Shown one piece after another: positions 14,101-24,285 of a stretch of 64,000 nucleotides of DNA. This DNA is from Symsagittifera roscoffensis (lineage: Eukaryota > Xenacoelomorpha > Acoela > Convolutidae). The stretch spans positions 45,677,467 through 45,741,466 of the forward strand of contig NC_087070.1 of assembly GCF_963678635.1 (NCBI RefSeq), read 5' to 3'. Within the stretch, counting starts at the first letter, position 1. Every line of letters begins with the position of its first letter. Under the pieces are notes generated by a model that did not search any database, was not told the DNA's origin, and saw only the letters and a list, made by a program, of their open reading frames with translations. The position numbers and the translations under genes were made by a program.

Positions 14101-16863
14101 CATCGTTTTTCGCAGTTAAGCTAGATAGTAATCGGACTTTTATTCGAAATCTGAGCAGAGAATAGTTTCAATCTAAAAGACGCGGCGTTGGAAAACTAAA
14201 CGAATCAAAAACTGTCTTTTTTGGTGTTCTACTTAGTTCTTCTTTCTATTGTTCAGAGTTGTGTAAATAATAATCGAATATGTTCCCTTTTTGAAAACGA
14301 ATTCATAATTTTTGTTTGAAAAATAAGATTTTGAGGTGAGCTTGGTGTTGATGATGTATCGTATGTCGTGTATTTTAGCGTCTGAGCGAGATGAACAACT
14401 TCAGTTCGTGTTTCGCAGTGCTCTGTGGTTTGAACACACACCCTGTCGCCAGATTGGACTGGCCCAAGACATCCTTAGAAGTAAGTTTACATATATTAAA
14501 GCTGCTATTATGTCGTTAACTCATAAACTTAACAGTATCAAGTCAATGGCTTTTGAGTTTAAGACGCTTGGACATCCCTCTAGATGCTTGGACATCAATT
14601 AGTTGCGGTTGCGAATCCCATAGGGAGCGATACATTTTTTTCAAGGACTGAATCTCAGAATAGGGGGCCGAAAATAATCTTTGGGGGGGGGAGAGCTTGT
14701 AGATTTTCGCTCATTTTTATGATGGGGTTCAAAGTTATCAGGGGTTAAATTTTGAATATCGTGCCAAAATGAACATTAAAATTGATAAGAATTTCTTTTT
14801 AATTTGATCAGACATTATTTTTTGAGATGAAAGTCTAGTTATTATATGAAGCTCCTAAGAACGGCATGTTTTTCAAGCATTTTGGGTATAAATTTTATGA
14901 TTTGGGTAGAGGTCGATATTCTAAGAGGTGAAGTCTGTGAAGAAGTTAATTTGTGTTGCGGTTAACGGAGGGGGTTTGACAATGAACTAGTGCAGTAGCG
15001 TTCTTCCCATGCATTTTATGTACCCATGCATTTTATGTAAATCGATTTTTATTAGCCTAAGTGAACTGTAATTTTGACTGCGTGTACGGCTTACGCCAAA
15101 TTGTTGGCAAAATTATTTTCGCTCAATGAATCTGAACGATGTTAATTGACCTGACTGCTCATTTTGACGTCAGATTTTAATTTCTCGCCAATTTCCCCAC
15201 GTAAAAACCATTTACAAAAACTAATTTACCTTAAATGCTTTAGGTTTTGAACGATTAATTTGCCCAAGGTCACCGATATTGCCAACAATTTGGCATTAAG
15301 TATACAAACATGGGTAGTGTTTTGTGCCGTTTAGATGTTGTCGAATATGAGTGAGCTGCTGAGTCCGTTTCATCACTTTGGGAACTACAGAGAGGCTCTC
15401 GCCACCGCACAAGGAGCGTGCATACCACATCTGTGAGTTGTAGTTCTTTCACAATTGTGAGTTGATGTCATAATTTTGTTGTTAAGCGAATAAAAAACTG
15501 CTTTTAAATACATAGACGCAAGTTAAAAAGACTGCGATAGCTGTTTAAGTATGACAGAGACGTCTGAAATCAAGCATGATCTGTCTCTTGACGAACTCTT
15601 TGACTGTGTTCTTTGAAAGTGATTATTTATAAAAATTAATTTGATGAATGTGGACCTATCCTGGAAAGAATACATTATGATCGTGATTGTTATTAAGTGT
15701 GGCTTAGGTATCAATCTTTTAGTGGCAAAGGTCTGTAGTATGAGGCGCACCATAATTTGTGGTCTTTCTTGCTTGAGAATCAGGCAGCATATCACAGCTC
15801 AGAAAAATAACAAAGTTACATGTTGGTCTCAGCCAGAGTCACAACAGCGGTTCTCTCTAAAGAGCTGTAAACAGCTCGTTAGTTTTTTTCTTGTGTAAAG
15901 CTGGTCTTAGACTTAGTTTTGAAAGTATAAAAAAGTTATAATTAAAGCGAAGCAATGGAAATACTTTCATATAGCCTGTGAATTGCTTAGCAGAAGAAAT
16001 TTACTGAAAGTTTTTTTCTTCAAAAATACCTGTTTTTAGAGCCATTGTGCTGCACGATCTACAGCAGATTGCAGTGATGCCGGACCATCTCGAAATAGAA
16101 TCCCAACTGGAGTCGGGACTAGGTCGGGGATCGAACCCGGGTGGGAGAAGTCGGAAAGTGATTAACTTTTCCAAGCGCTGGCATCAGTATCTTTGTTTAG
16201 TCAAACTGAGAGATAGCGGATCTATGTACGTATTCTGTCTTTGAAAAAAAAAACTATTAGTGAATGACTTTGGAGAAAGTTTTGGCTTTTGCATTTCAAC
16301 ATTCGAAATTTGTAAAGATTTGAAACAACGGTTTCAAAATATCATGGATATTGTCATGCTGAGGGAATAAAGCATTCTAACCTTAGCTGTTCTTCAAATC
16401 TAACATAGCATTTTACTCTGATCTCCAGAAATGCTCAAAAAGTACTATAAAAATGGAAATTTTGAAAATTGGGTTGAGGTGGTTTGTTTAGAAAAGAGCG
16501 AAGTATAATGTATTGCACGTGCCAAAGATAGGTTGGAAGACAATAGTAGGTTGACTGTACGCTTTGATTGCATATTGTACTGAATAAGGGCTTCAATGAA
16601 CTGTTACAAAAGAAATATTTTGAAAAAACTTCAGCTTTTCAACAAGTAAATTTCTTACATTAAAAGTCTTTTGGCGCATTAAATACCGATCTCAACTAAT
16701 CAATATTTGGGAAAGTTAGTAAACAATTCTTATGTAATGTTTCAGGCACTATCATCTGAAGGAAAACCGGGATGTTGCCAATTGCTTAAGTGGCCTAGAA
16801 CTGTGTCTAGAGGAAAGCGAACTCCATAAACTATCCTGTTATATCAAGCCCAAAAGAACTTAA
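3540..16863 (+). CDS. RAPGEF1: RAPGEF1/C3G guanine nucleotide exchange factor, 11 exons
   Basis: C3G catalyses GDP/GTP exchange on Rap1 and related GTPases at membranes, downstream of Crk adaptors. Coding exons: 3540-4398, 4725-5185, 8173-8715, 9557-9827, 10700-10916, 12951-13205, 13695-13956, 14379-14480, 15335-15432, 16040-16225, 16746-16863. All junctions are GT-AG, phases agree and the sum is 3,372 nt, giving 1,123 residues (human C3G about 1,077). Residues 1-620 are low-complexity with no domain recognised. An RGG.VDALI block lies before the REM domain, which opens with FLTTYRTF at about 719. The CDC25 domain starts near 880 (IAEQLTL) and contains NNFSS (962-966) and NFSKRW (1065-1070). 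C3G is favoured over RasGRF, SOS and RALGPS because the block order and the C-terminal IKPK tail match C3G. One PxxPxR motif lies at 653-658; no classical Crk-binding PxLPxK was seen. The first two exons are less certain than the rest. Confidence 0.93.
5186..8172 (+). other. RAPGEF1 intron 2
   Basis: A 3-kb intron, very AT-rich. The stretch at 5855-6260 resembles 10010-10400 in intron 4, so it is a diverged dispersed repeat. A short inverted repeat (CCAATTGTGGA against TCCACAATTGG) sits at about 6927-6962. The only coding-like segment is the possible alternative first exon at 7796-7849. Confidence 0.5.
7796..7849 (+). CDS. RAPGEF1: Possible alternative first coding exon of RAPGEF1
   Basis: An ATG opens 18 codons of basic sequence (MPKRKNSFRELVKHKVIA) ending exactly at GCG|GTAAGT in phase 0. 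The next exon (8173) starts in phase 0, so the two join in frame. No suitable acceptor in the right phase precedes it, which suits a first exon driven by an internal promoter rather than an internal exon. It would give a C3G of about 700 residues without the long N-terminus. This is an inference from splice signals only. Confidence 0.4.
9557..13205 (+). CDS. RAPGEF1: RAPGEF1 exons 4-6: RGG block, REM (RasGEF_N) domain and linker
   Basis: Exon 4 (9557-9827) ends with CSVRGGTVDALIAYATQ, equivalent to the RGG..D.L..HAT block before the REM domain of C3G. Exon 5 (10700-10916) gives DWRFYEAFLTTYRTF, then a Gly/Arg-rich loop and RISKNCFFLFVR, matching the RVSKNTFFVLVR segment of C3G. Exon 6 (12951-13205) finishes a shortened REM domain and adds a Ser/Pro-rich linker ending PIPQ-like before the catalytic exon. 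The REM domain packs on the CDC25 domain and stabilises it in this family. Split codons at both junctions are consistent. Confidence 0.9.
11600..12420. repeat. Degenerate tandem repeat in RAPGEF1 intron 5
   Basis: Several diverged units carry the recurring order 'ctcgagaactaccc', 'ggttttgggttcaat', 'gcggctacgccc' and runs of T. Recurrences are visible near 11640, 11775, 11940, 12110 and 12265. Unit length is uneven at roughly 160-170 bp. The open frames here (for example 11806-12108) come from this repeat. Confidence 0.45.
12776..12930. repeat. Minisatellite of about 22 bp next to exon 6
   Basis: About six imperfect copies of a unit reading 'gttaagttttaaaacgttgt' run up to the splice acceptor of RAPGEF1 exon 6 at 12951. 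The later copies change to 'taactttttagaaatgtg'. Confidence 0.7.
13695..16863 (+). CDS. RAPGEF1: RAPGEF1 exons 7-11: CDC25 (RasGEF) catalytic domain
   Basis: These exons encode the exchange domain. Exon 7: IAEQLTLMCSQLFQKVELSE and MPNVVAFTRHWNQLSGWV. Exon 8: RLSEMNNFSSCFAVLCGL, the conserved helix with NNFSS. Exon 9: FHHFGNYREAL and GACIPHL, equivalent to SFRAYRAALSEVEPPCIPYL. Exon 10: LHDLQQIAVMP, a lineage-specific insert rich in Gly/Ser, then INFSKRWHQYL. Exon 11: a C-terminal tail ending CYIKPKRT and TAA at 16861-16863. All phases are consistent (0, 0, 2, 2). No AATAAA lies close to the stop. Exons 8-11 lie in copy A of a tandem duplication; the second copy is broken, so this set is the functional one. 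Confidence 0.95.
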
Positions 16864-18588
16864 TTTATTTTGATTGTTTAATTTAGTTTCTTGTTTTGTA
16901 AAGTAGATAGCTTTGAAATCAATTAGTCTTGAATCCTAGTAATTTTTCCAACTCTCGTAAACAGCCAAAGGATCTCCTGAATTTCAGATAATATCAGAAA
17001 ATAGTTCTTTGCGATGTCAGAAAGTTGAAAATAACCTACATAACAAACTGACATGATGTCAATGTTCTTCATCCAGTCATGGGACATAGAAGCAGCAATT
17101 TTGTGATTTTCATGAGCGATTGAACGAATTTTTTCTTCATGTTTTTGTATTGTCTACAATTATTAAGATATATGGTTGAAATTTTGACAAATTATTAGCT
17201 TAAACTTTTAATGAAGGACTTAGCTGGTGCAGAATTTGAAAATTTTTGTTTGAAGGCGTGAAATATTTTGTATAGCATGACTAATTTTAGAGGTGTTATT
17301 GCTGTGGAAGGATATTCGCAAACAAGAAAGGAATTTGGAGTTATTGATTAAAATTGGTTGGTTGGGAAGTAAACGTTGTTGTTGTTGTTAATTGTCCACA
17401 AGGGGCGCGTCATGCGAGCTCTGCCCGAATTTTAGGATCGTTGCTACTTCGACCGGCCGTGGCCACAGGTCTATTGAGATCAGTACAGTCGGTTTTGTTG
17501 GGGGTAGTTAAAAAAATGGAGGGTAATATGGGCGGACGGACAGTGGGAACAGTTAGGGGGACATTATGATCTATCTTATAAAGATCTGTTTTTAGAAAGG
17601 GCTGGCTGGGAGCAGCCGGATCTGAGCTGATCTAATTGAGCATGGGAGCATTTTCTCAGTCGACGAAATATCAGTCAGGTGTTGCGGGAGAACTTTGGGA
17701 GCGAGCGCATCGTTGCTTGCATTGGTTACGCTGTTTGTAGTTATCATTTTACAACCATCATTAAACGAGGTGAAATCTTTTCTCTCAAATTTTTTTGTCA
17801 AGTTTTTTTTTTTTTTTAGAAATTATGAAAGAAATAAAGTAGCTAAGAGTTTATAATGCTGTTTCACGGAAATTATTTTGCATTCAGTGTGTAAGCAGTA
17901 TGTAAGTGATCAATGGAGCTTATCTTGCTGTGCTTTAAACGATTTGTAATTTGCTAAGGGAGGTATTGCTTGTAGCTTGGGAAAAAACGAGGCAGGAATT
18001 ATCGAGTATTGGGCTCATTAAGGCTTTGAACGTTAGAAGCAATGTTTCCTTCGATTGTCCCCAGTTAGTCGCGGGAAAAGCTTTCAGGATCGATATCCTG
18101 CGCACAGCCCTCGTGGCGGTTTGCTTTAACGCTCCGCAAACTTGAGAGACGGGTCAAATTTTGTCTGAGTAATTTTAGATGTTTTTCGACCGGAAGAACC
18201 AAGGAATCCATTGAGACAGTTGGCGTACAGTTAAACTCTTCATGGTGGTAGCTAAACAAGCTAACGGAACCTATCAAAGAGAAAAATAAAAGAAGAACAG
18301 ATTTTGTTGTTTTGTTTCGATCATCAGAGCAAAAACTATATAACATCAGTCGAATTAACGCATTCAATTGTTTTGTTCTGTCGTTTTTTGACGGCATAAG
18401 AGTGAGGCAATCTCATTGGCTTCCCCAGGAGCTATTTTTACTCCATAAATTAAAATTCCTTTTTTTTGCAAAATATTTCCTCAGCAAGAACACCTCTGAA
18501 ACGAATTGAATTATGATATACTGCCTCTTTACGCCTTCAAACTTTTCAATTTTTGACCCGCCTAAGTCGTTCCAATTAGTTTGATCTA
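14112..18588 (+). repeat. Tandem segmental duplication, copy A (holds functional RAPGEF1 exons 8-11)
   Basis: The segment from 'gcagttaagctagatag' in intron 7 to 'tttgatctagca' recurs directly downstream as copy B, with near-identical introns and 3' flank. Copy A keeps all four 3' exons. Its last 1.4 kb (about 17145-18588) is a fold-back element with inverted ends. Confidence 0.9.
17145..18588. mobile_element. Fold-back element with long inverted ends (copy A)
   Basis: The left arm (about 17145-17370) contains 'ttgaaggcgtgaaatattttg' and 'tttagaggtgttattgctg'. The right arm (about 18400-18588) holds the inverse: 'cagcaagaacacctctgaaac' and 'ctctttacgccttcaaac'. The same family is seen at 21350-22182 and 37455-38250. 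Short ORFs inside are not convincing. Both outer ends are hard to fix here because the right one coincides with the duplication junction. Confidence 0.65.
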
Positions 18589-18831
18589 GCAATTTAGCTA
18601 GACAGTAATCGGACTTGTATTTGAAATCTGAGCTGAGAGTTTTGAATAGATTCAATCTAAAAGACGCGGCGTTGGAAAACAAAACCAATCAAAAACTGAC
18701 TTTAAGTGTTTTTTTTAAGTTCTTCTTTTTATCGTTCAGAGTTGTGTAAATAATAATCGAATCTGTTCCCTTCTTGAAAACGCATTTGTAATTCTTAGTG
18801 TTGATGATGTATCGTATGTCGTGTATTTTAG

Positions 18832-21061
18832 CGTCTGAGCGAGATGAACAAGTTCGTGTTTCGCAGTGCTCTGTGGTTTGAACACACACCCTGTCGCCAG
18901 ATTGGACTGGCCCAAGACATCCTTAGAAGTAAGTTTACGGGGCTAGGAAATTAGACGATGAGCAAATTAGACGGATGCTACAAAAACGAAATTAGACGGA
19001 ATTTATTTTTTACAGATCTGGCATTTTAGACGAAGCTATGAAAAGGAAAGGGCCAACAAAATTTTTTCTTAAGAGTCAAGTTTCACAAATACAAAAAGAA
19101 CATTAAATGTCAATAGCTATCAAAACAGTTAGTTTAAATGAACAAAAAATGTCAAATCCGAATATTACAAGAGAGTTTTGAAATGAATAAATTATGCATG
19201 ATTGACTTGTAAAATTTTTGGCTGCCGAAATTTAACTGTTGTCTACAAACAATTATATTTTTCTCGCGCAATTTGTCTGCAAACAATATTTATCTCTCTC
19301 ACTTTCGTCTATTTTCTCACAATTGCAGTTATGCAAAATCGTCTATGTTCCTTTTAAGTACCTCCGTCTAATTTGCTTATCGTCTAATTTCTCAACCCCC
19401 TAAGTTTACATATATTAAAGCTGCTATTATGTCCGTAACTCATAAATTTAACAGTATCAAATCAATGGCTTTTGAGTTTAAGACGCTTGGACATTCCTCT
19501 AGATGCTTGGACATCAATTAGTTGCGGTTTCGAATCCCATAGGGAGCGAAAATTTTGATACATTTTTTTTTTCGAGGACTGAATCTCCGAATCGGGGGTC
19601 GAAAATAACCTTTGGGGGGGAGGGGGGATTAGGGAGGAGAGAGCTTGTAGATTTTTTGCTCATATTTATTGCGGGGTTCAAAGTTATCAGGGGTTAAATT
19701 TTGAATATCGTGCCAAAATGAACATTAAAATTGATAAGAATTTCTTTTAATTTGATCAGACATTATTTTTTGAGATGAAAGTCTAGTTTTTATATGAATC
19801 TCTTAAACTATTTAGGTTTTGAACGATTAATTTGCTCAAGGTCACCGATATTGGCAACAATTTGGCATTAACTATACAAATATGGGTAGTGTTTTGTGCC
19901 GTTTAGATGTTGTCGAATATGAGCGAGCTGCTGAGTCCGTTTCATCACTTTGGGAACTACAGAGAAGCTCTCGCCACCGCACAAGGAGCCTGCATACCAC
20001 ATCTGTGAGTTGTAGTTCTCTTACAATTCTGAGTGGATGTCATAAGTTTGTTGTTAAGCGAATAAAAAACTGCTTTTTTATACATAGACGCATGTTAAAA
20101 AGACTGCGATAGCCATTTAAGTATGACAGAGACGTCTGAAATCAGGCATGATCTGTCTCTTGACGAACTCCTTGACTGTGTTCTTTGAAATTGATTATTT
20201 ATCAAAATTAATTTGATGAATGTGGACCTATACTGAAACATATTATGATCGTGATTATTATTAAGTGTGGCTTATGTATCAATCATTCAGTCGCAAAGGT
20301 CTGTAGTATGAGGCGCACCATAATTTGTGGTCTTTCTTGCTTGAGAATCAGGCAGCATATCACAGCTCAGGAAAATAACAAAGTTACATGTTGGTTCTCT
20401 CTAAAGAGCTGTAAACAGCTCGTTAGTTTTTTTCTTGTATGAAGCTGGTCTCAGACTTAGTTTTGAAAGTATAAAAACAACACAAAAGCCAAAACATTGG
20501 AGAAAGTTTTGGCTTTTGCATTTCAGCATTAGAAATTTGTAAAGATTTGAAACAACGGTTTCAAAATATCATGGATATTGTCATGCTGAGGGAATAAAGC
20601 ATTCTAACCTTAGCTGTTCTTCAAATCTAACATAGCATTTTACTCTGATCTCCAGAATTGCTCAGAAAAGTACTATAAAAATGAAAATTTTGAAAATTGG
20701 GTTGAGTGAGTTGGTTTAGAAAAGAGCGAAGTATAATGTATTGCACGTGCCAAAGATAGGTTGGAAGACAATGGTAGCTTGACTGTACGCTTTGATTGCA
20801 TTTTGTACTGAATAAGGGCTTCAATGAACTGTTAAAAAAGAAAATTTTTGAAAAAACTTCAGCTTTTAAACAAGTAAATTTCTTGCATTGAAAGTCTTTT
20901 GGCGCAATAAATACCGATCTCAACTAATCAATATTTGGGAAAATTAGTAAACAATTCTTCATCTGCAGGAAAACCGGGATGTTGCCAATGGCCTAGAACT
21001 GTGTCTAGAGGAAAGCGAACTCCATAAACTATCCTGTTATATCAAGCCCAAAAGAACTTAA
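18832..21061 (+). pseudogene. Duplicated 3' end of RAPGEF1, pseudogene
   Basis: Three of the four 3' exons remain. Exon 8' (18832-18928) keeps both splice sites but lost 5 nt in the NNFSS codons, shifting the frame. Exon 9' (19907-20004) is intact and differs from copy A at three visible sites, all silent. Exon 10, which encodes NFSKRW, is deleted with its surroundings. Exon 11' (20969-21061) lost its original acceptor and first codons; an a-to-c change creates a new 'ctgcag' acceptor, and 9 nt are missing in frame. Splicing 9' to 11' shifts frame and stops quickly. No exchange-factor product is expected. Confidence 0.88.
18938..19400. mobile_element. 463-bp MITE with 8-bp target duplication
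   Basis: Present only in copy B; copy A shows the empty site. Flanked by perfect 8-bp direct repeats TAAGTTTA (18930-18937 and 19401-19408). Terminal inverted repeats are about 37 bp: the left begins cggggctaggaaattagacg and the right, inverted, begins gggggttgagaaattagacg. Extra copies of 'aaattagacg' lie inside the left end. No ORF. An 8-bp duplication fits hAT, P or Merlin elements, but the GGGG terminus does not decide between them. Confidence 0.9.
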
Positions 21062-22164
21062 TTTATTTTGATTGTTTAATTTAGTTTCTTGTTTTGTAAA
21101 GTAGATAGCTTTGAAATCAATGAGTCCTGAATCCTAGTACTTTTTCCAACTCTCGTAAACAACCAAAGGATCTCCTGAATTTCAGATGTTATCAGAAAAT
21201 AGTTCTTTGCGATGTCAGAAAGTTGAAAATTACCTACATAACAAACTGACATGATGTCAATGTTCTTCATCCAGTCATGGGACATAGAAGTAGCAATTTT
21301 GTGATTTTCATGAGCGATTGAACGAATTTTTTCTTCACGTTTTTGTATTGTCTACAATTATTAAGATATATGGTTGAAATTTTCACAAATTATTAGCTTA
21401 AACTTTTAATGAAGGACTTAGCTGGTGCAGAATTTGAAAATTTTTGTTTGAAGGCGTGAAATATTTTGTATAGCATGACTAATTTTAGAGGTGTTATTGC
21501 TGTGGAAGGATATTCGCAAACAAGAAAGGAATTTGGAGTTATTGGTTAAAATTGGTTGGTTGGGAAGTTAACGTTGTTGTTGTTGTTAATTGTCCACAAG
21601 GGGCGCGTCATGCTAGCTCTGCCCGAATTTTAGGATCGTTGCTACTTCGACCGGCCGTGGCCACAGGTCTATTGAGATCAGTACAGTCCGTTTTGTTGGG
21701 GGCAGTTAAAAAAAATGGAGGATAATATGGGCGGACGGACAGTGGGAACAGTTAGGGGGGACATTATGATCTATCTTATAAAGATCTGTTTTTAGAAAGG
21801 GCTGGCTGGGAGCAGCCGGATCTGAGCTGATCTAATTGAGCATGGGAGCATTTCCTCAGTCGACGAAATATCAGTCAGGTGTTGCGGGAGAACTTTGGGA
21901 GCGAGCGCATCGTTGCTTGCATTGGTTACGCTGTTTGTAGTTATCATTTTACAACCATCATTAAACGAGGTGAAATCTTTTCTCTCAAATTTTTTTGTCA
22001 AGTTTTTTTTTTTAGAAATTATGTAAGAAATAAAGTAGCTAAGAGTTTATAATGCTGTTTCACGGAAATTATTTTGCATTCAGTGTGTAAGCAGTATGTA
22101 AGTGATCAATGGAGCTTATCTTGCTGTGCTTTAAACGATTTGTAATTTGCTAAGGGAGGTATTA

Positions 22165-22207
22165 TAGTTTGATCTAGCATTGTCAAATTTCTAAACCTAG
22201 ATCAAAT
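22165..22207. repeat. Inverted repeat at the duplication end
   Basis: TTTGATCTAG and its exact inverse CTAGATCAAA lie about 19 bases apart at the right boundary of copy B. Confidence 0.6.
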
Positions 22208-22249
22208 CAAAAAGTTCCGAAACACAGAAAAAGCCATAAAAACAAAAAT

Positions 22250-23265
22250 TCAGGTGTTTGATTTAGTAAAGTAAGTACAAACCGAAGAGGGAGGTGAAGT
22301 ATCCTGCAAAGAGCTCGCCCAATGTCTCGACACCAAATATTTCGAAGCCCAAAATTAATTGTTAGCAGCGACGCAATGACTGCTGAATTTTTGATAGGTG
22401 AGGAATCGAGTAAGTTTGGCATCCAACTGACCATTTCTTGAATCCTTAGAGTGAAGTGGATAAGGAAAAGAAGACCTTAAAATTTTTTCGGGAACCTAAG
22501 AAGCAATATGCTCCGTAAGTAGCATTTATTTGTCTTTCTGTGCTTTTTTTGATTCCACAGTGCTGTATGCGCTCTTTGCAAGAAAAATGCATGAAAAATG
22601 ATACATCTGACAGAAGATGGCCCAAGACTTGGACAAAGAACATATATTACCAAACAGTTCAGAAATGTTACAAACGAATTACATCAGATCAAACTTTTCT
22701 AATGCATAGGTTATACCATTTTTATATATCAGTGCAATTTATCTCAGATGAATCACTTGTAAACTTCAATGTAAATGATGAGCAAACACAGACAGAGAAG
22801 CGGCATTTTTGTTTGTCAGAGAAAATTTCTAAATAGCAGCGATGCTCTACTTGGTATTTACTGGTCTCGAGCAGAGCAGCAAGCAGTTTTGCACTCAACT
22901 AGACTTCAATCAGTAATATTACGCAAACTTGGCATCAATTTCGACGCATGCATTCTTGTCCAGATTAAGTCACGATTTCAGTTCTAAGGAAAAGCGATCG
23001 ATCAGCTCAAAAAACCTGGTTATGCCCTTCAAAACCAAGAAAGCTCCTTCTACGGAGCAATATGCGAAACCTGCAGTCACCAAGACCAATTAAAATGATG
23101 AATCCAGTCACCATGCTCACCAAGCAAACGTACTCAAAAATCTGGCTCGTTGCAAATCTCTTTTAATGGAATACCCGAGAAATATGGGGTTGAAAAAAAC
23201 CACAGACATTCAAAGCTTCTCAACAATCAGGAGCATTCGGTAGTTATAGATGCAATGCTTTAAAG
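22250..23265 (+). pseudogene. Unrecognised coding relic
   Basis: Several adjoining open stretches have protein-like composition in shifting frames. About 22448-22512 reads SEVDKEKKTLKFFREPKKQY and stops at a GTAAGT. About 22775-23095 carries one in-frame stop after position 22984 and includes GKAIDQLKKPGYALQNQ and then a CETC pair. About 23105-23262 stays open for 50 codons and ends at TAA. This looks like a decayed gene or transposon ORF. I recognise no family. A live gene with unseen exons is possible but less likely given the stop and frame changes. Confidence 0.35.
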
Positions 23266-23940
23266 TTTTTGACTGTCAATTTAGACTGAGCATAATAAAA
23301 ACACACTTGTAAGCTGTTTTAACGATAAGAAAAACAGTTACATGTGTACTTAAACACAAATTATGAAAAACTGGTCTCAAAAACTTTTCAGATTCACCAA
23401 CTAACATTGCGTGGTTCATTGCTCGAAGATAGCAGCAAAAGTGACAACGGCAAAAATTTCTGACTGCTGTAAAACAATTCAAAGAACATCAAAAGCTGGA
23501 ATAAAGAAAAAATTTCAGCTTGAGGTTAATTCCTCCTTTCATAATTTGGCTGGGAACCTTTGTGTTTTAGCTGCAAATAGTCAACGATAGTAGTTTCAGA
23601 ATCGCGACTAATAAAAGATGACAAACTAAAGAAGCTCACTGTTTTCCGAGATTTTCAGCAGAAATTTTTCTACGCTCAAGTGACCTCTTTAAGCCTAGAA
23701 AAAGAGCTGAAATATCTTTTATCTTTAATATCTTTAAGTTTTTAAACGCATTTGCGCGGCACTATTTTTGTTTTTACTAAGTAGCCTATTTGCGCGATTT
23801 GAATTTTGTCAAAATCTAGCTTGAAATTTAAAATAGTTTTTGGGTAAACTTTAGTATTATTAGTCAGGCAGCGAATTGAATTAGGAATCAGATAACAAAT
23901 AGACTATTCAGCAATCCGCAGGTTCTTTACTTCATATTTA

Positions 23941-24285
23941 GAGGCATTTAGCACAGTGGTAAGGCGTTCACTTTGAAATCGTCACATCGTGTATTCGATC
24001 CCATGCCATGGCAATGATAGTGTGTGAGGACAAGCTCTCACTTGACCTCCAGCTTCAGGTCTACCACAACCTGACCAAATTTGGCTGCAATAGTGGTACC
24101 ACGTAAAAAGTTCTAGGCGTAAAAAAACGGCCTTGAGTCGCAAAAAACAGCTTAGCTCAGCAAAATAACACTGTCTGGAATGTGGGGAGATAAAACAAAT
24201 GGACTATCCTCGACAGGACTGTTAAGGCCTACTGATAGCTCCTCTGCGATTCGCAGGAACTACAATTATTATTATTATTATTATA
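23941..24285 (+). mobile_element. tRNA-derived SINE, family 1
   Basis: It starts gaggcatttagcacagtgg. The pol III A box (TAGCACAGTGG) and B box (TATTCGATCC) are correctly ordered and spaced. A body of about 200 bp follows and the tail is (ATT)n at 24265-24285. Possible target duplications 'atatttaga' and 'atattaga' flank it. A second copy lies on the minus strand at 58330-58535. Confidence 0.88.

Larger units (their letters stand above)
18589..22182 (+). repeat. Tandem segmental duplication, copy B (decayed)
   Basis: A direct repeat of copy A. Differences: a 5-bp deletion in the exon-8 copy, a 463-bp insertion at 18938-19400, loss of about 0.9 kb at 19800 relative to 14880-15240 and the adjoining sequence, loss of the whole exon-10 region after 20477, a rewritten exon-11 acceptor, and a deletion inside the fold-back element near 22163. 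It ends at the same 'tttgatctagca' as copy A. Confidence 0.9.

Noticed and set aside
17354-17569. Small ORF inside the fold-back element
   Set aside because: Not conserved in frame with a recognisable domain; present in both duplicate copies only as part of the element.
18832-21061. Second functional RAPGEF1 gene or alternative 3' end
   Set aside because: Frameshift in exon 8', loss of the NFSKRW exon and out-of-frame joining of 9' to 11'.
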